From positions 28,249 to 92,248 of the forward strand of contig NZ_CAMYMD010000008.1 of the NCBI RefSeq assembly GCF_947259555.1: a stretch of DNA of 64,000 nt. The letters are read 5' to 3'. Below are positions 7,903 to 18,806 of this stretch, piece after piece. Position 1 is the first letter of the stretch. Every line of letters starts with the position of its first letter. The DNA is from an uncultured Roseovarius sp. Lineage in GTDB: Bacteria > Pseudomonadota > Alphaproteobacteria > Rhodobacterales > Rhodobacteraceae. The notes under the pieces were generated by a model. The model ran no database searches. It saw nothing but the letters and a program-made list of their open reading frames with translations, and was not told the origin of the DNA. Both the position numbers and the translations under genes were made by a program.

Positions 7903-8775
7903 ATGTCCGACCCCGTGACCAATGTGGAAATTGAGGATGTCCTGTCCTCCATTCGGCGGCTTGTGTCCAATGGACAGGTCGAGCGAGACGGGGAGGCGTC
8001 GACAGATGATCCGTCGGCAGGTGCCGACCGTCTGGTTCTGACGCCCTCGCTGAGGGTGGATGGAACGCGCGTTGCCGGGATCAATGCGGGTGATGTGAAA
8101 GAGCCCCCCTTGCAGCCGGGCCCCGAGATCGATGCTGATGCAGAGGATCAAGACCCAAGTCAGCCTCAGCCCGAGGCCAGATCCGAGGAAACAGGGCCCC
8201 GGTCGCCGGATCGTCCAGAGAGTGTCGGCGAAGCTGACCCCTTTGATCAGACGATGGATGAGCTGACCGGAAACGAGGAACACGAGCCAGAGGTCAGCTC
8301 CGAGCCCGAGCCGCACGGTGGCCTTCATACGCAAGCTGCGGAATTCGAGACCGCGATTGCCGGGCGTGACGACCAGTGGGAGCCTGATGGAGAGTCAGAG
8401 GACGACTATGCCGGTGGCCCGGTCAATACGCTCAATTGGCAGGACCACAACGAAGAGCCCGAGGAAGAGGAGCTGTCCTCTGATCCTGATTGGACAGAGG
8501 CGGATGAGGCCGTATCGGAGCGTCATGCACAAGCGTGGCAACACGAGGAAACACACGACTCTGAAAGGCAGCATGTCTCCGATGATACGGGCGATTCTTC
8601 GGACGCCATGGTGTTCGACGACGCGATAATGGACGAGGATACACTGCGCGATATGGTGTCGGAAATCGTGCGTCAGGAATTGCAGGGTGCTCTTGGGGAG
8701 CGGATCACACGGAACGTGCGCAAACTGGTTCGTCGTGAGATTCACCGTGCGCTCACCAGTCAGGAATTTGACTGA
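7903..8775 (+). CDS. Acidic PopZ/DUF2497-like protein
   Basis: 290 residues in three parts. A short N-terminal helix '[18 protein letters not shown]' comes first. A long, very acidic, proline-containing and presumably disordered middle (about residues 30-235) is rich in Glu, Asp and Gln. A C-terminal helical region '[20 protein letters not shown]' continues into a basic '[12 protein letters not shown]' stretch. This N-helix/acidic linker/C-helix layout is that of the polar organiser PopZ (DUF2497) of alphaproteobacteria. Similarity is by architecture and the C-terminal pattern only. The ribosome-binding site is weak. The 3' end overlaps the end of cobQ by 16 bases on the opposite strand. Conserved behind tolC in relatives, as I recall. 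Confidence 0.6.
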   Translation: MSDPVTNVEIEDVLSSIRRLVSNGQVERDGEASTDDPSAGADRLVLTPSLRVDGTRVAGINAGDVKEPPLQPGPEIDADAEDQDPSQPQPEARSEETGPRSPDRPESVGEADPFDQTMDELTGNEEHEPEVSSEPEPHGGLHTQAAEFETAIAGRDDQWEPDGESEDDYAGGPVNTLNWQDHNEEPEEEELSSDPDWTEADEAVSERHAQAWQHEETHDSERQHVSDDTGDSSDAMVFDDAIMDEDTLRDMVSEIVRQELQGALGERITRNVRKLVRREIHRALTSQEFD

Positions 8776-10226
8776 ACGCCGGTTTGCGCGCTGAGCGACA
8801 ACATCAGATCCAGGTCCATGTGACGCTCCAAGTGATCCGCAAGCCTGTCGAGCGTGGCCTCGACATCTGCGCCGTAACTCAAATCAGAACGTGACCCAAG
8901 CCCCGCCAGAAATGCGGCGCGAAAGGGGTCAGACGCGAAGAGGCCGTGCAGATAAGCCCCGCGTACATTGCCATCCGAAGAGGCCGCGCCCTCGGGACGG
9001 TCACCGACGCGCAACCAGGCGCGCACGCAATCGGGCCCGGATGTTTCGCCCAGGTGGATTTCGTAACCTTCAACGGTATCGCCGGTTTCAAGATAGGTCG
9101 CCTGAGTGAGCGCAAGGTGTTTCTCGGGTTTCATGACCGTAACCACGTCCAGATGGCCCAGACCGGCGACCGAGGCGGGAGGGCCCTCTATGCCGTCTGG
9201 ATCGTCGATCCTGCTGCCCAGCATTTGATAGCCGCCACAGACGCCCAGCACATGCCCGCCGCGCCGGATATGAGCCGTGAGGTCGATGTCCCACCCGTTG
9301 CTGCGAAAGCGTGCAAGGTCGGCAATGGTGGATTTGCTGCCGGGGATCAGCACAAGGTCGGCGTCGCCGGGCAGGGGACGGCCCGGTTCAATGATCTCGA
9401 CCGTCACACCGGGCTCGCTGCTAAGTGGATCGAGATCATCGAAATTGGCGATGCGCCCCAATCTGGGCACCGCGACCTTGAATGCACCGCCCTGTGTCGA
9501 TGCGATATCCATCACGTCCTCGGCCGGCAAACGCCATGCCTCTGCAAACCACGGCACGACACCAAGCGAGGGCCAGCCGGTGCGCGTGACAATTTCCTGC
9601 AACCCGTCGTCAAACAGGCTGACATCGCCGCGAAACTTGTTGACCGCAAAGCCCTTTATGCGGGCGGCGTCGGCACGCGACAGCACCGCTTGCGTGCCGA
9701 CAACCTGTGCGATCACGCCGCCGCGGTCGATATCGCCGACAAGGATCACCGGCACGCCAGCCACCTCGGCAAAACCCATATTTGCAATGTCGCCGTCGCG
9801 CAGGTTGATCTCCGCCGGGCTTCCGGCCCCTTCTATCAAAACAAGGTCGGCCGTGCCGGACAGACGGTGAAAGCTTTCCAGCACGGAGGCCAGCAGTTGC
9901 GGCTTGGCCCGTGCATATTCGCGCGCGCGCAACGTGCTGTGTCGCCTGCCCTGAACGATTACCTGCGCGCCAATATCGGTCTCGGGCTTGAGGAGCACCG
10001 GATTCATGTCGGTATGGGGCGCACGTCGCGCGGCGATCGCCTGAAGCGCCTGCGCACGGCCTATCTCGCCGCCATCGACCGTTACGGCCGCGTTGTTCGA
10101 CATGTTCTGCGGTTTGAAGGGTGCGACGTCCAGCCCGCGTCGCACATAGGCGCGGGCCAGCCCCGCCACCAGCATTGACTTTCCGACATTCGAGCCGGCC
10201 CCCTGAATCATGATCGCGCGTGTCAT
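8760..10226 (-). CDS. cobQ: Cobyric acid synthase
   Basis: 488 residues. CobQ amidates carboxylates b, d, e and g of adenosylcobyrinic acid a,c-diamide, using glutamine and ATP, in cobalamin biosynthesis. The N-terminal ATPase domain has the P-loop-like '[20 protein letters not shown]' and '[14 protein letters not shown]'. '[20 protein letters not shown]' is the family motif near residue 130. The C-terminal glutaminase-like domain has the Cys in '[10 protein letters not shown]' and the His in 'GAYLHGLF'. Length is normal. It stands alone, with no other cobalamin gene and no cobalamin riboswitch seen upstream. Confidence 0.97.
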   Translation of the reverse strand: MTRAIMIQGAGSNVGKSMLVAGLARAYVRRGLDVAPFKPQNMSNNAAVTVDGGEIGRAQALQAIAARRAPHTDMNPVLLKPETDIGAQVIVQGRRHSTLRAREYARAKPQLLASVLESFHRLSGTADLVLIEGAGSPAEINLRDGDIANMGFAEVAGVPVILVGDIDRGGVIAQVVGTQAVLSRADAARIKGFAVNKFRGDVSLFDDGLQEIVTRTGWPSLGVVPWFAEAWRLPAEDVMDIASTQGGAFKVAVPRLGRIANFDDLDPLSSEPGVTVEIIEPGRPLPGDADLVLIPGSKSTIADLARFRSNGWDIDLTAHIRRGGHVLGVCGGYQMLGSRIDDPDGIEGPPASVAGLGHLDVVTVMKPEKHLALTQATYLETGDTVEGYEIHLGETSGPDCVRAWLRVGDRPEGAASSDGNVRGAYLHGLFASDPFRAAFLAGLGSRSDLSYGADVEATLDRLADHLERHMDLDLMLSLSAQTGVQSNS

Positions 10227-10324
10227 CGGTTTACCCGGCTGTATTTTCTCCGCCGTGATACAAACTGCATCGCCGCGATGAAAGCGGTGATCGCCGGGTG
10301 ATCGGTATTAACCGTGCCAAACGC

Positions 10325-10355
10325 AAAAGCCCCACCACATGGGCGGGGCCTTTGC
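10325..10355 (-). terminator. Rho-independent terminator
   Basis: On the minus strand a GCCCC/GGGGC stem, with an AAAG/CTTTT continuation, follows the small conserved gene ending at 10377. Confidence 0.65.
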
Positions 10356-10376
10356 ATGATCGGCAGCAGAAACGTA

Positions 10377-10700
10377 TCAGGCGGCTTCGGCCTGTGCAGC
10401 GGCATTGCGGCGCTCGCTCTCTTCTCGCGACAGCGCGACCGAGGTGCGCACGCCTTTCGAGACAAAATCCATCAGGCCGGATACCACACGCTCATTCGGG
10501 TCGATCCCGGCGCAGGACAGGACCTCGCGACCATCACGAGAGCGCGCCCAGCGAGCGATCTGCTCGGGGCCGTTGCCATATTTCTTGTCGTCGGAAATGG
10601 CATCATCCAGCGCTGCCAATACGACGGCTGCAAACAGTTTACGAGCACGGTTGCCCTGTTCGGCGTTGAAAGCCGTGCCGTCAACGAAATCTTTCATCAT
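10377..10700 (-). CDS. Conserved small cytoplasmic protein (DUF6280-type)
   Basis: 107 residues, soluble and helical, starting 'MMKDFVDGTAFNAEQGNRAR' and containing 'DDKKYGNGPEQIARWARSRD' and 'SREESERRNAAAQAEAA'. I recognise it as a highly conserved Rhodobacterales protein (DUF6280 as I remember) of unknown function. AAGGA sits about seven bases before the double ATG. It lies alone with its own terminator, divergent from efp. No catalytic motif is evident. Confidence 0.8.
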   Translation of the reverse strand: MMKDFVDGTAFNAEQGNRARKLFAAVVLAALDDAISDDKKYGNGPEQIARWARSRDGREVLSCAGIDPNERVVSGLMDFVSKGVRTSVALSREESERRNAAAQAEAA

Positions 10701-10778
10701 TCGTCCTTGTTCTTATTGCTCTTGCGTTTTGGGCGTGACGGTTGTTATGGCGAAGTTTTTTTGATTCGGATAGAGCGC

Positions 10779-10801
10779 ATTTGCATAACTTCTATGCAAA
10801 T
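10779..10801. promoter_or_regulatory. Perfect 9-base inverted repeat between divergent genes
   Basis: ATTTGCATA-acttc-TATGCAAAT, with a third related TTATGCATA directly after. It lies in the 214-base gap between the divergent DUF6280-type gene (start 10700) and efp (start 10915). The arms are too AT-rich and have no T-run suited to a terminator, so an operator is the simpler reading. The regulator is unknown. Confidence 0.5.
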
Positions 10802-10914
10802 TATGCATACCTGAGCAGTCGGCACATCGATATTTCGTTGTCTTGCCACCCATCATCACGCCAGATATAGGTGCCTCAGATACCTTATCAACCTTTTGTC
10901 ATGGTTCGAACACA

Positions 10915-11478
10915 ATGCCCAAGATCAATGGAAACGAAATTCGGCCCGGCAACGTGCTGGAGCATAATGGCGGCCTATGGGCCGCGGTCAAAGTCGATCA
11001 CGTGAAGCCCGGCAAGGGGGGCGCATTCGCTCAGGTCGAGATGCGCAACCTGCGCAACGGCTCCAAGCTCAACGAACGCTTTCGGAGCGCCGACAAGGTG
11101 GAACGGGTGCGCCTTGAGCAAAAAGACCAGCAATTTCTGTATCAAGAGGGCGAGAACCTCGTGTTCATGGATACCGAAACCTACGAGCAGATCGAATTGC
11201 CCGCCGACATTCTGGGCGAGCGACGCCCGTTTCTTCAGGACGGCATGACGATCACGGTGGAATTTCACGACAGTGAGGCGCTCAATGCCGCGCTGCCGCA
11301 AAAGGTGACCTGCAAGGTCGTCGAGACCGAACCGGTTGTGAAGGGCCAGACCGCCGCCAACAGCTTCAAGCCTGCCATCCTCGACAATGGTGTCAAAGTC
11401 ATGGTGCCGCCCTTTGTCGGTCAGGACGAGGATATCATCGTGAATACCGAAACGATGGAGTACGCAGAACGCGCCTGA
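10915..11478 (+). CDS. efp: Translation elongation factor P
   Basis: 188 residues, three beta-barrel domains. EF-P binds between the P and E sites and relieves stalling at polyproline stretches. The N-terminus '[20 protein letters not shown]' and the loop '[18 protein letters not shown]', with the conserved Lys at about residue 34, identify it. The C-terminal domain contains '[20 protein letters not shown]'. The start is the ATG at 10915; an upstream in-frame ATG at 10843 adds residues not found in the family. Confidence 0.98.
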   Translation: MPKINGNEIRPGNVLEHNGGLWAAVKVDHVKPGKGGAFAQVEMRNLRNGSKLNERFRSADKVERVRLEQKDQQFLYQEGENLVFMDTETYEQIELPADILGERRPFLQDGMTITVEFHDSEALNAALPQKVTCKVVETEPVVKGQTAANSFKPAILDNGVKVMVPPFVGQDEDIIVNTETMEYAERA

Positions 11479-11564
11479 CATGACGCTACGTCATGGTAAC
11501 AGGCTGCGTTTGCGCGCACCAAGCGCACCGTCGCGCCCCGCAACACTAGTGCGACGGGCGCGGA

Positions 11565-13172
11565 TCAGATCATCATTTCCTTGGTCGCGGTCAGGCGGAT
11601 ATCGGGGTAATCGCGCTCGACGCGGTCAATGTCCCATTGCATCCGCGTGAGATAGACCACATCGCCATCGTGATCGTGGGCGATATGCTGCTTGTTGGCG
11701 GCGGCAAACTTGTCGACCGCCTGCTTGTCGCCGATGATCCAGCGGGCCGACGTGAATTGCGATCCCTCGAACCGCACGGGCAGGCCGTATTCAAGCTCGA
11801 TGCGGCTGCCCAGAACCTCGAATTGCAGTGCGCCGACGACGCCCACGATGAAACCCGAGCCAAAGGCTGGTTTGAACACCTTGGCCGCGCCTTCCTCGGC
11901 GAATTGCATGAGCGCCTTTTCCAGATGCTTGGCCTTCATCGGATCGCCCGCGCGGGCCTGCTGCAACAGCTCGGGTGCGAACGAGGGGATGCCCGTAACG
12001 CGCAGCGCCTCGCCTTCGGTCAGAGTGTCGCCGATCCGCAACTGCCCGTGGTTGGGGATGCCGATGATGTCACCGGCCCATGCTTCTTCGGCCAATTCGC
12101 GATCAGACGCGAGGAACAGCACCGGTGCGGCAATGGTCATCGGCTTTTTCGAGCGCACATGCGTGAGCTTCATGCCACGTTTGAAATGGCCTGACGCAAG
12201 CCGGACAAAGGCGACGCGGTCGCGGTGCTTGGGGTCCATGTTGGCCTGCACCTTGAAGACGAACCCGGCGACCTTGCTCTCTTCGGGTGCGATCTCGCGC
12301 GGACTGGCCTTTTGCACCTGCGGCTCGGGACCATAAGTGCCGATCCCGTCCATCAATTCCTTGACGCCGAATGAGTTGATCGCGGAGCCGAACCAGATCG
12401 GTGTCATATGACCCTCCAGCACGGATTGCGGATCGAGCGGGGGCAAGAGCTCGCGCGCCATCTCGACCTCGTCACGGAGCTTATCCACCAGATTGGCGGG
12501 CACATGCGCGTTGAGTTTCGGATCGTCGAGGCCGTCGATACGGATCGACTCGGCCACCTTGTTGCGGTCCGCGCGGTCCATCAGTTCGAGACGGTTGTTC
12601 AGCATGTCGTAGCAACCGACGAAGTCGCGGCCCATGCCGATCGGCCAACTGGCAGGTGTTACGTCGATGGCGAGGTTTTCCTGTATCTCGTCGATGATGT
12701 CGAACGTATCACGCGCCTCGCGATCCATCTTGTTGCAGAAGGTCAGGATCGGCAGATCGCGCAGCCGGCAAACCTCGAAGAGCTTGCGGGTCTGGCTCTC
12801 GACGCCTTTGGCACCGTCGATCACCATAACAGCGGCGTCGACTGCGGTGAGCGTGCGATAGGTGTCCTCGGAGAAATCCGAGTGCCCGGGCGTGTCCACC
12901 AGATTGAAGCGGAAGTCTTTGAAATCAAAGGACATCGCGGAGGCCGAGACGGAGATGCCCCGGTCCTTCTCCATCTGCATATAATCCGAGCGCGTGCGCC
13001 GCGCCTCGCCCTTGGCACGGACCTGACCGGCCATCTGGATGGCCCCGCCGTAAAGCAGGAACTTTTCCGTCAGCGTCGTCTTGCCGGCATCGGGGTGGGA
13101 GATGATGGCGAAGGTGCGCCGCCGGGCAATCTCGGCGGGCAGATCGGGGCGGTTTGTGCTCGTGTCCAACAT
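11565..13172 (-). CDS. prfC: Peptide chain release factor 3
   Basis: 535 residues. RF3 is a translational GTPase that removes RF1/RF2 from the ribosome after termination. GTPase motifs are G1 'SHPDAGKTTLTE', G3 'DTPGHSDFSEDTYR' and G4 'NKMDRE'. The C-terminal part has 'FEVLGSRIELEYGLPVRFEG'. I start at the ATG at 13172 ('MLDTSTNRPDLP'), because the 12 extra residues from 13208 are not family-like. It is a single gene. Confidence 0.97.
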   Translation of the reverse strand: MLDTSTNRPDLPAEIARRRTFAIISHPDAGKTTLTEKFLLYGGAIQMAGQVRAKGEARRTRSDYMQMEKDRGISVSASAMSFDFKDFRFNLVDTPGHSDFSEDTYRTLTAVDAAVMVIDGAKGVESQTRKLFEVCRLRDLPILTFCNKMDREARDTFDIIDEIQENLAIDVTPASWPIGMGRDFVGCYDMLNNRLELMDRADRNKVAESIRIDGLDDPKLNAHVPANLVDKLRDEVEMARELLPPLDPQSVLEGHMTPIWFGSAINSFGVKELMDGIGTYGPEPQVQKASPREIAPEESKVAGFVFKVQANMDPKHRDRVAFVRLASGHFKRGMKLTHVRSKKPMTIAAPVLFLASDRELAEEAWAGDIIGIPNHGQLRIGDTLTEGEALRVTGIPSFAPELLQQARAGDPMKAKHLEKALMQFAEEGAAKVFKPAFGSGFIVGVVGALQFEVLGSRIELEYGLPVRFEGSQFTSARWIIGDKQAVDKFAAANKQHIAHDHDGDVVYLTRMQWDIDRVERDYPDIRLTATKEMMI

Positions 13173-13232
13173 GGCTCGCCATATAGAGGGGGGAGGTGTG
13201 GGGCGCAAGCGAGGGGTGGATTAGGGCGGTCT

Positions 13233-13267
13233 GTATCGCGTCGGTATTCTGTCGGTATCGCGTCGGT
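13233..13267. repeat. Two 13-base direct repeats with 22-base period
   Basis: GTATCGCGTCGGT occurs at 13233-13245 and 13255-13267 in the short gap upstream of prfC (minus strand) and behind the Hint gene. A 22-base period puts the copies on the same DNA face, so a paired binding site is possible. Slippage duplication is equally possible. Confidence 0.45.
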
Positions 13268-13305
13268 GGGCCGGATCGCGGATTTTGGCGGGCCTGCGCC
13301 GTGCC

Positions 13306-14370
13306 CTACCGCGTTGAGGCCCGTTTCAGGATGTCAGCGGCGTTGGGGTGGTTGAGCAGCGCCCGCCCGACCTCGTATTGCAGGTGGCTCGGCGCGTCAT
13401 GTCCCGCGATCTGGCGTGTCAGCGCCTCTTCCACCTCGGGGGGCAGGGCGGCACGCGTGCGCGGATCCACGAGCAATGTCTCGGCGGCGATTCCCTCGGC
13501 GTAAATGATCTGGTGGCGGTCAAACAGCAGTTGGACATAATCCACGAAGCCGCCGGTCTCGCGGCGCACGCTATCACCGTTTACGAGGTGACGTGCGCGT
13601 ACCAACACTTCGTGGCGCCCGGCCCCGAGCGCATCGGACCGCTGGTAAATGAACAATCGGTGATCCGGGCTGACCAGCAGATCGTTTTCGTTGTTCAGCG
13701 CGCCTGCACTGATCCGAACGGGTGCAAAATCACCCACGGCGCGCAGGGTCGACTGGCCTATCCAGCGGACCGGCTGCACGCCGTCGTCACGGGTCAGAAC
13801 CATTTCGCCCGGCTGCAAGGTCTCGATCGCGCGCTGTTCGCCCGAGGCCATCGTAATATGAGTGCCGCGCGTGAACGAGACACAGGCAACCTGGGCGAAT
13901 TTCTCAAGCACCGTCTTTGTATCTATCCCCACAAGAGCATAGCCTGTCTTTGGCCGCATGGCGGCAAGCGGCATGGCATAGATCGCAGCCACATCTCCGG
14001 AGTTGTCTACCTCAACCAGAACCAGCACTTCCGTGGTGCGCCCGTTACCCGTCATCAGGGTGAGGCAACTGTCCAGATGGATCTGCGCGCCGGGTTGACC
14101 GATCTCCGAGCCTTCTGAGATTGAAAACGGACCAGCCCCCTCGACATTCAGGGAAAGCTCATACTGGCGTGCCTGCCTGCGCAGTTCGTAGACGTCATCC
14201 AGGTCCAGCTCTGCCGCGAAGGAGAGCGGGTCACCCGCATTGGCGCCGTTGACCACGAACAGATCGAGTGCCTGATACACAGGCACGGGATGAGCAGGGG
14301 GTGTTGGCTCGGTGGACATCAGGGCGCTCTTCTCGGACATTCCGGTTGCATCGAAAGCGGTTCCGGACAC
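13306..14370 (-). CDS. Hint-domain (Hedgehog/intein-type) protein
   Basis: 354 residues. The N-terminal region (about 30-160) is unassigned, with 'ALDLFVVNGANAGDPLSFAA'. The Hint module begins near residue 165 at 'CVSFTRGTHITMASGEQRAI', with the catalytic-type Cys at the junction. It continues with 'VLTRDDGVQPVRWIG' and 'VSPDHRLFI', and ends near 'VRARHLV' and 'HQIIYAEGIAAETL'. Such Hint_2 proteins are abundant in Rhodobacterales, often joined to secreted calcium-binding proteins, and can self-process at the Cys. No export signal or RTX repeat is visible. Later in-frame ATGs (14340, 14319) are possible starts. Function unknown. Confidence 0.85.
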   Translation of the reverse strand: MSGTAFDATGMSEKSALMSTEPTPPAHPVPVYQALDLFVVNGANAGDPLSFAAELDLDDVYELRRQARQYELSLNVEGAGPFSISEGSEIGQPGAQIHLDSCLTLMTGNGRTTEVLVLVEVDNSGDVAAIYAMPLAAMRPKTGYALVGIDTKTVLEKFAQVACVSFTRGTHITMASGEQRAIETLQPGEMVLTRDDGVQPVRWIGQSTLRAVGDFAPVRISAGALNNENDLLVSPDHRLFIYQRSDALGAGRHEVLVRARHLVNGDSVRRETGGFVDYVQLLFDRHQIIYAEGIAAETLLVDPRTRAALPPEVEEALTRQIAGHDAPSHLQYEVGRALLNHPNAADILKRASTR

Positions 14371-14519
14371 GTAGCCTAGGATTGTGGCAGGATATCGTCA
14401 ATCTGCTGAAAAATACGGGTCATTCAAGCCCGATCATCGCGCGGACATCCTGGCGGCGGTCTCTGGTCATTTTAATCATGGCGGTGTTAATTCGGATTTG
14501 AGCAACAACGGAGGGTGAC

Positions 14520-15299
14520 ATGGATCTTGGCATCAAGGGCAAGCGCGCGCTGGTTTGCGCGTCATCAAAAGGGCTGGGGCTGGGCTGTGCGCGGGCGCTG
14601 GCCGGGGCGGGCGTCGATCTGGTGATGAACGCGCGCGGGGCCGAGGCGCTGGAGGCGTCGGCGGCCGCGATTCGCGAGGACTTTGGCGTCGAGGTCGTGA
14701 CCGTGGCCGCCGATATCACCGATGACGCGGGCCGCGCGGCGGTGCTGGATGTGGCGGGCGCGGTGGATATCCTCGTCAACAACGCGGGCGGGCCGCCGCC
14801 GGGGATGTGGACCGACTGGGAGCGCGAAGATTTCATCGCGGCGCTCGATGCCAATATGCTGACGCCGATTGCGCTGATCAAGGCGCTGGTGCCGGGGATG
14901 ATGGAGCTCGGCTGGGGCCGGGTGGTCAACATCACCTCGCAATCGGTGAAGGCGCCGATCCCGGTGCTGGGCCTGTCGAATTCGGCGCGCGCGGGCCTCA
15001 CGGGCTATGTCGCGGGCACCTCGCGACAGGTGGCGGGCAGCGGGGTGAACATCAACAACCTGTTGCCGGGCATTCATGCCACCGACCGGGCCAATGCGCT
15101 CGACAAGGGGGTGTCCGAGGCGCAGGGGATCAGCATGGACGAGGCCAAGGCGCGGCGCTGTGCCGGTATTCCGGCGGGGCGCTATGGCACGGCCGATGAG
15201 TTCGGCGCGGCCTGCGCGTTTCTGTGCAGCCAGCATGCCGGGTTCATCGTGGGCCAGAATATCCTGCTCGATGGCGGTGGGGTGAATGCCACGCTGTGA
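14520..15299 (+). CDS. Atypical short-chain dehydrogenase-like protein lacking the catalytic Tyr
   Basis: 259 residues with the SDR fold. The nucleotide-binding motif is 'CASSKGLGLGCARALAGAG' rather than GxxxGxG with the usual lead-in. 'ILVNNAGGPP' follows at about residue 85 and the Ser of 'VNITSQSVK' at about 142. The catalytic YxxxK is not present: the aligned segment reads 'LSNSARAGLTGY', with Ser for Tyr and Arg for Lys. This matches a known divergent BKR-like subgroup without the normal active-site tetrad, so reductase activity should not be assumed. The RBS AGGGTGAC is directly in front. The next gene, a symporter, follows on the same strand. Confidence 0.88.
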   Translation: MDLGIKGKRALVCASSKGLGLGCARALAGAGVDLVMNARGAEALEASAAAIREDFGVEVVTVAADITDDAGRAAVLDVAGAVDILVNNAGGPPPGMWTDWEREDFIAALDANMLTPIALIKALVPGMMELGWGRVVNITSQSVKAPIPVLGLSNSARAGLTGYVAGTSRQVAGSGVNINNLLPGIHATDRANALDKGVSEAQGISMDEAKARRCAGIPAGRYGTADEFGAACAFLCSQHAGFIVGQNILLDGGGVNATL

Positions 15300-15413
15300 C
15301 GCCGGATCGGGGTGCCGTGATCACGTTTGCGTCACAAGCTGCGCCGGGGTGTGGCGGTCGCCTCAGCGGCTTGGTAGCGGTTGGCGGAACGGACACATCA
15401 GGGAACTCTCACA

Positions 15414-16781
15414 ATGCAAGCAGTGGCGATCCTTGGCCTTTTCGGGCTGATCATTCTCGGCAGCCTGCTGGTTGCGCCACGGCGCGCCACGATCGGCGGC
15501 TTTTTCAGCGGCGCGGGTGTGGACGGGCGCGCGCCGGGCCTGTGGGTGCTGGTGCTGAGCCAGGTCACGACGTGGATTTTCGCGCGGTCGCTGATGAACT
15601 CGGCGATCCTGGGGTATTTCTACGGCATCTGGGGCACGCTGGCCTATGCCGCCTATTACGGATCGTTCCTGACCGGGGGCTATATCGTGGGCCGGTTGCG
15701 CGCGGGTGGTGCCGGGTCGGTGCAGGACTGGCTGGGCGCGCGGTTCGGGGCCACGGGCACTGCCTGCTATAATCTGGTGATCGGGTTGCGCCTGCTGTCG
15801 GAGGTGTTCGCCAACCTGCTGGTGGTCGGGCTGATCTTTGCCGCCGTGCTGCCCGAGATCGGTGTGGCGCGCGAGGCGGCGATCGTGATCGTGGCCGCGC
15901 TCGGGCTGGCCTATAGCGCCTGGGGCGGCTTGAGTGCCGCGCTGCGCACGGATGTGTTGCAGATGGTGGTGTTTCTGGGCGTCTTTGCCGCCGCCTTTGT
16001 CGCGCTGGTGCTGAGCCCCGGATTCCAGATCGGCGCGGTGCTGACGGCACCGGGCACGGCGGGGGCGTGGAACGGGCAGGTGTTGCTGGTGGTGGCGCTG
16101 TTGCAGGTGTTCTCATACCCCGCGCATGATCCGGTGATGATGGATCGCGGGTTTCTCGCCGATCCGGCGACGACGCGGAAATCGTTTCTGCACGCGTTCT
16201 GGATCTCGACCTTGTGCATCATCGGGTTCGGGTTTTTCGGCATTCAGGCGGGGCTGGTCGGGGCGGACTACGAGGGCGAGCTGATCGGCACATGGGCGGG
16301 GATGTTCCCGGCGTGGCTGTTTATCGCGCTGTTGGTGTCGCTGTTGATTTCGGCGCTGAGCACGCTGGATTCCGCGCTGGCCAGTGCCGCGCGGCTGGTG
16401 GTGGATGAATTGAAGATCGGCACCCGGTCGCTGATGGCGGGGCGGGGCGCGATGGTGGTGTTCATGGCGCTGGGCACGTTGCTGACGCTGTGGGGCAATC
16501 AGACGCTGTTTGATGCCGTGGCGGTCAGCGGCACGGCGAGCATGTTCCTGACGCCGGTTCTGGTGGTGGGGCTGGTGATGGGGCGGCAAATCGCGCTCTG
16601 GTCCTATCTGGTGGCGTTCGGCGCCGCGATTGCGGGGGCGGTGACCTATTTCGCGCGCAGTGCGGACTGGGCCGTGGCGCTCCTGCCCGAGGGCCACAAA
16701 TACGAGCAGTTGCTGGTGATCTGCGTCGCGGTTCTGGCGGTGGGGTTCGCCGCCGTGCTGAGTGGCGCGCGCCGGGCCTGA
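15414..16781 (+). CDS. Sodium:solute symporter (SSS/SLC5) family transporter
   Basis: 455 residues with about 13 hydrophobic segments covering the whole length. The first is 'AVAILGLFGLIILGSLLVA'. The family-type core includes 'WGGLSAALRTDVLQMVVF' (about 170-190), 'SYPAHDPVMMDRGFLA' and the Ser-rich 'LISALSTLDSALASAARLV' segment, which usually forms the Na2 site. The substrate cannot be read from the sequence. The start at 15414 has GGGAAC upstream. It lies 114 bases behind the atypical SDR and may be co-transcribed with it. Confidence 0.85.
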   Translation: MQAVAILGLFGLIILGSLLVAPRRATIGGFFSGAGVDGRAPGLWVLVLSQVTTWIFARSLMNSAILGYFYGIWGTLAYAAYYGSFLTGGYIVGRLRAGGAGSVQDWLGARFGATGTACYNLVIGLRLLSEVFANLLVVGLIFAAVLPEIGVAREAAIVIVAALGLAYSAWGGLSAALRTDVLQMVVFLGVFAAAFVALVLSPGFQIGAVLTAPGTAGAWNGQVLLVVALLQVFSYPAHDPVMMDRGFLADPATTRKSFLHAFWISTLCIIGFGFFGIQAGLVGADYEGELIGTWAGMFPAWLFIALLVSLLISALSTLDSALASAARLVVDELKIGTRSLMAGRGAMVVFMALGTLLTLWGNQTLFDAVAVSGTASMFLTPVLVVGLVMGRQIALWSYLVAFGAAIAGAVTYFARSADWAVALLPEGHKYEQLLVICVAVLAVGFAAVLSGARRA

Positions 16782-16827
16782 ACCTTGCCGCGCGGCGGTT
16801 TCGCGATAGGTCCCCGGGGCGTTTTTC

Positions 16828-16991
16828 ATGCGTGCTGTTCTTCTCATCCTTTGCCCGATGGCACGCTGCGCGTCAGTTTCGACGACTGGATGTGGCAGGT
16901 GAGCGAGGACCGCGTGCTGAACCGCGCCTATATGGACAAGTACGGCGTCGAGGTGGGCGAGGTGATCATCTGCTTCGAGAAGCGACACTGA
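16828..16991 (+). pseudogene. Truncated DUF3833 remnant
   Basis: The frame ending at 16991 encodes 'LRVSFDDWMWQVSEDRVLNR' followed by 'AYMDKYGVEVGEVIICFEKR'. This aligns with the C-terminus of the intact DUF3833 protein in this window ('DWMYLTPGGEVVNRSQFRKF', 'GIKVAEL'). Only about 45 residues of the family are left. Just upstream, out of frame, an ATG at 16828 opens 'MRAVLLILCPMARC', which looks like the start of a lipoprotein signal. The simplest history is an internal deletion joining signal and C-terminus out of frame. The remaining gap up to guaB holds nothing else I recognise. Confidence 0.6.
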
Positions 16992-17075
16992 CAGATCGCC
17001 AAGACTACGGGCAAGGGCAGGGCGGGTGACGGATCGAGCGATTGCATATCAGGCAACCAGACGCGCCCGGTGTGA

Positions 17076-18596
<1,521 letters not shown>

Positions 18597-18692
18597 CAGG
18601 TGCGCGCTTGGGCCGCTCAGGCTGACTTGCTCAGCCGAATCGGGTGAGCCCATCTTGGCACATCGCATGTGCCGCTCCGTCCGTAGATCTGC

Positions 18693-18716
18693 AACCGGCC
18701 ATACTGGCCGGTTTTC
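18693..18716 (+). terminator. Rho-independent terminator after guaB
   Basis: AACCGGCCA-tac-TGGCCGGTT, a perfect nine-base stem running into TTTCCC, about 100 bases after the guaB stop. Confidence 0.8.
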
Positions 18717-18806
18717 CCTTGCACGTGCGCAGGTGCCTCAATAGAAGACGCGTGATTTTGACCGCCGCGGACGCCTCCGCGGCCCGATGCATATGAGAGG
18801 ACGAAC

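Noticed and set aside
10227..10376. Cobalamin riboswitch in front of cobQ
   Set aside because: The 150-base gap holds a terminator and no B12-box-like sequence that I could see.
16113..16988. Minus-strand open frame opposite the symporter
   Set aside because: Arg/His/Gln-rich shadow translation; the plus strand encodes a normal membrane transporter.
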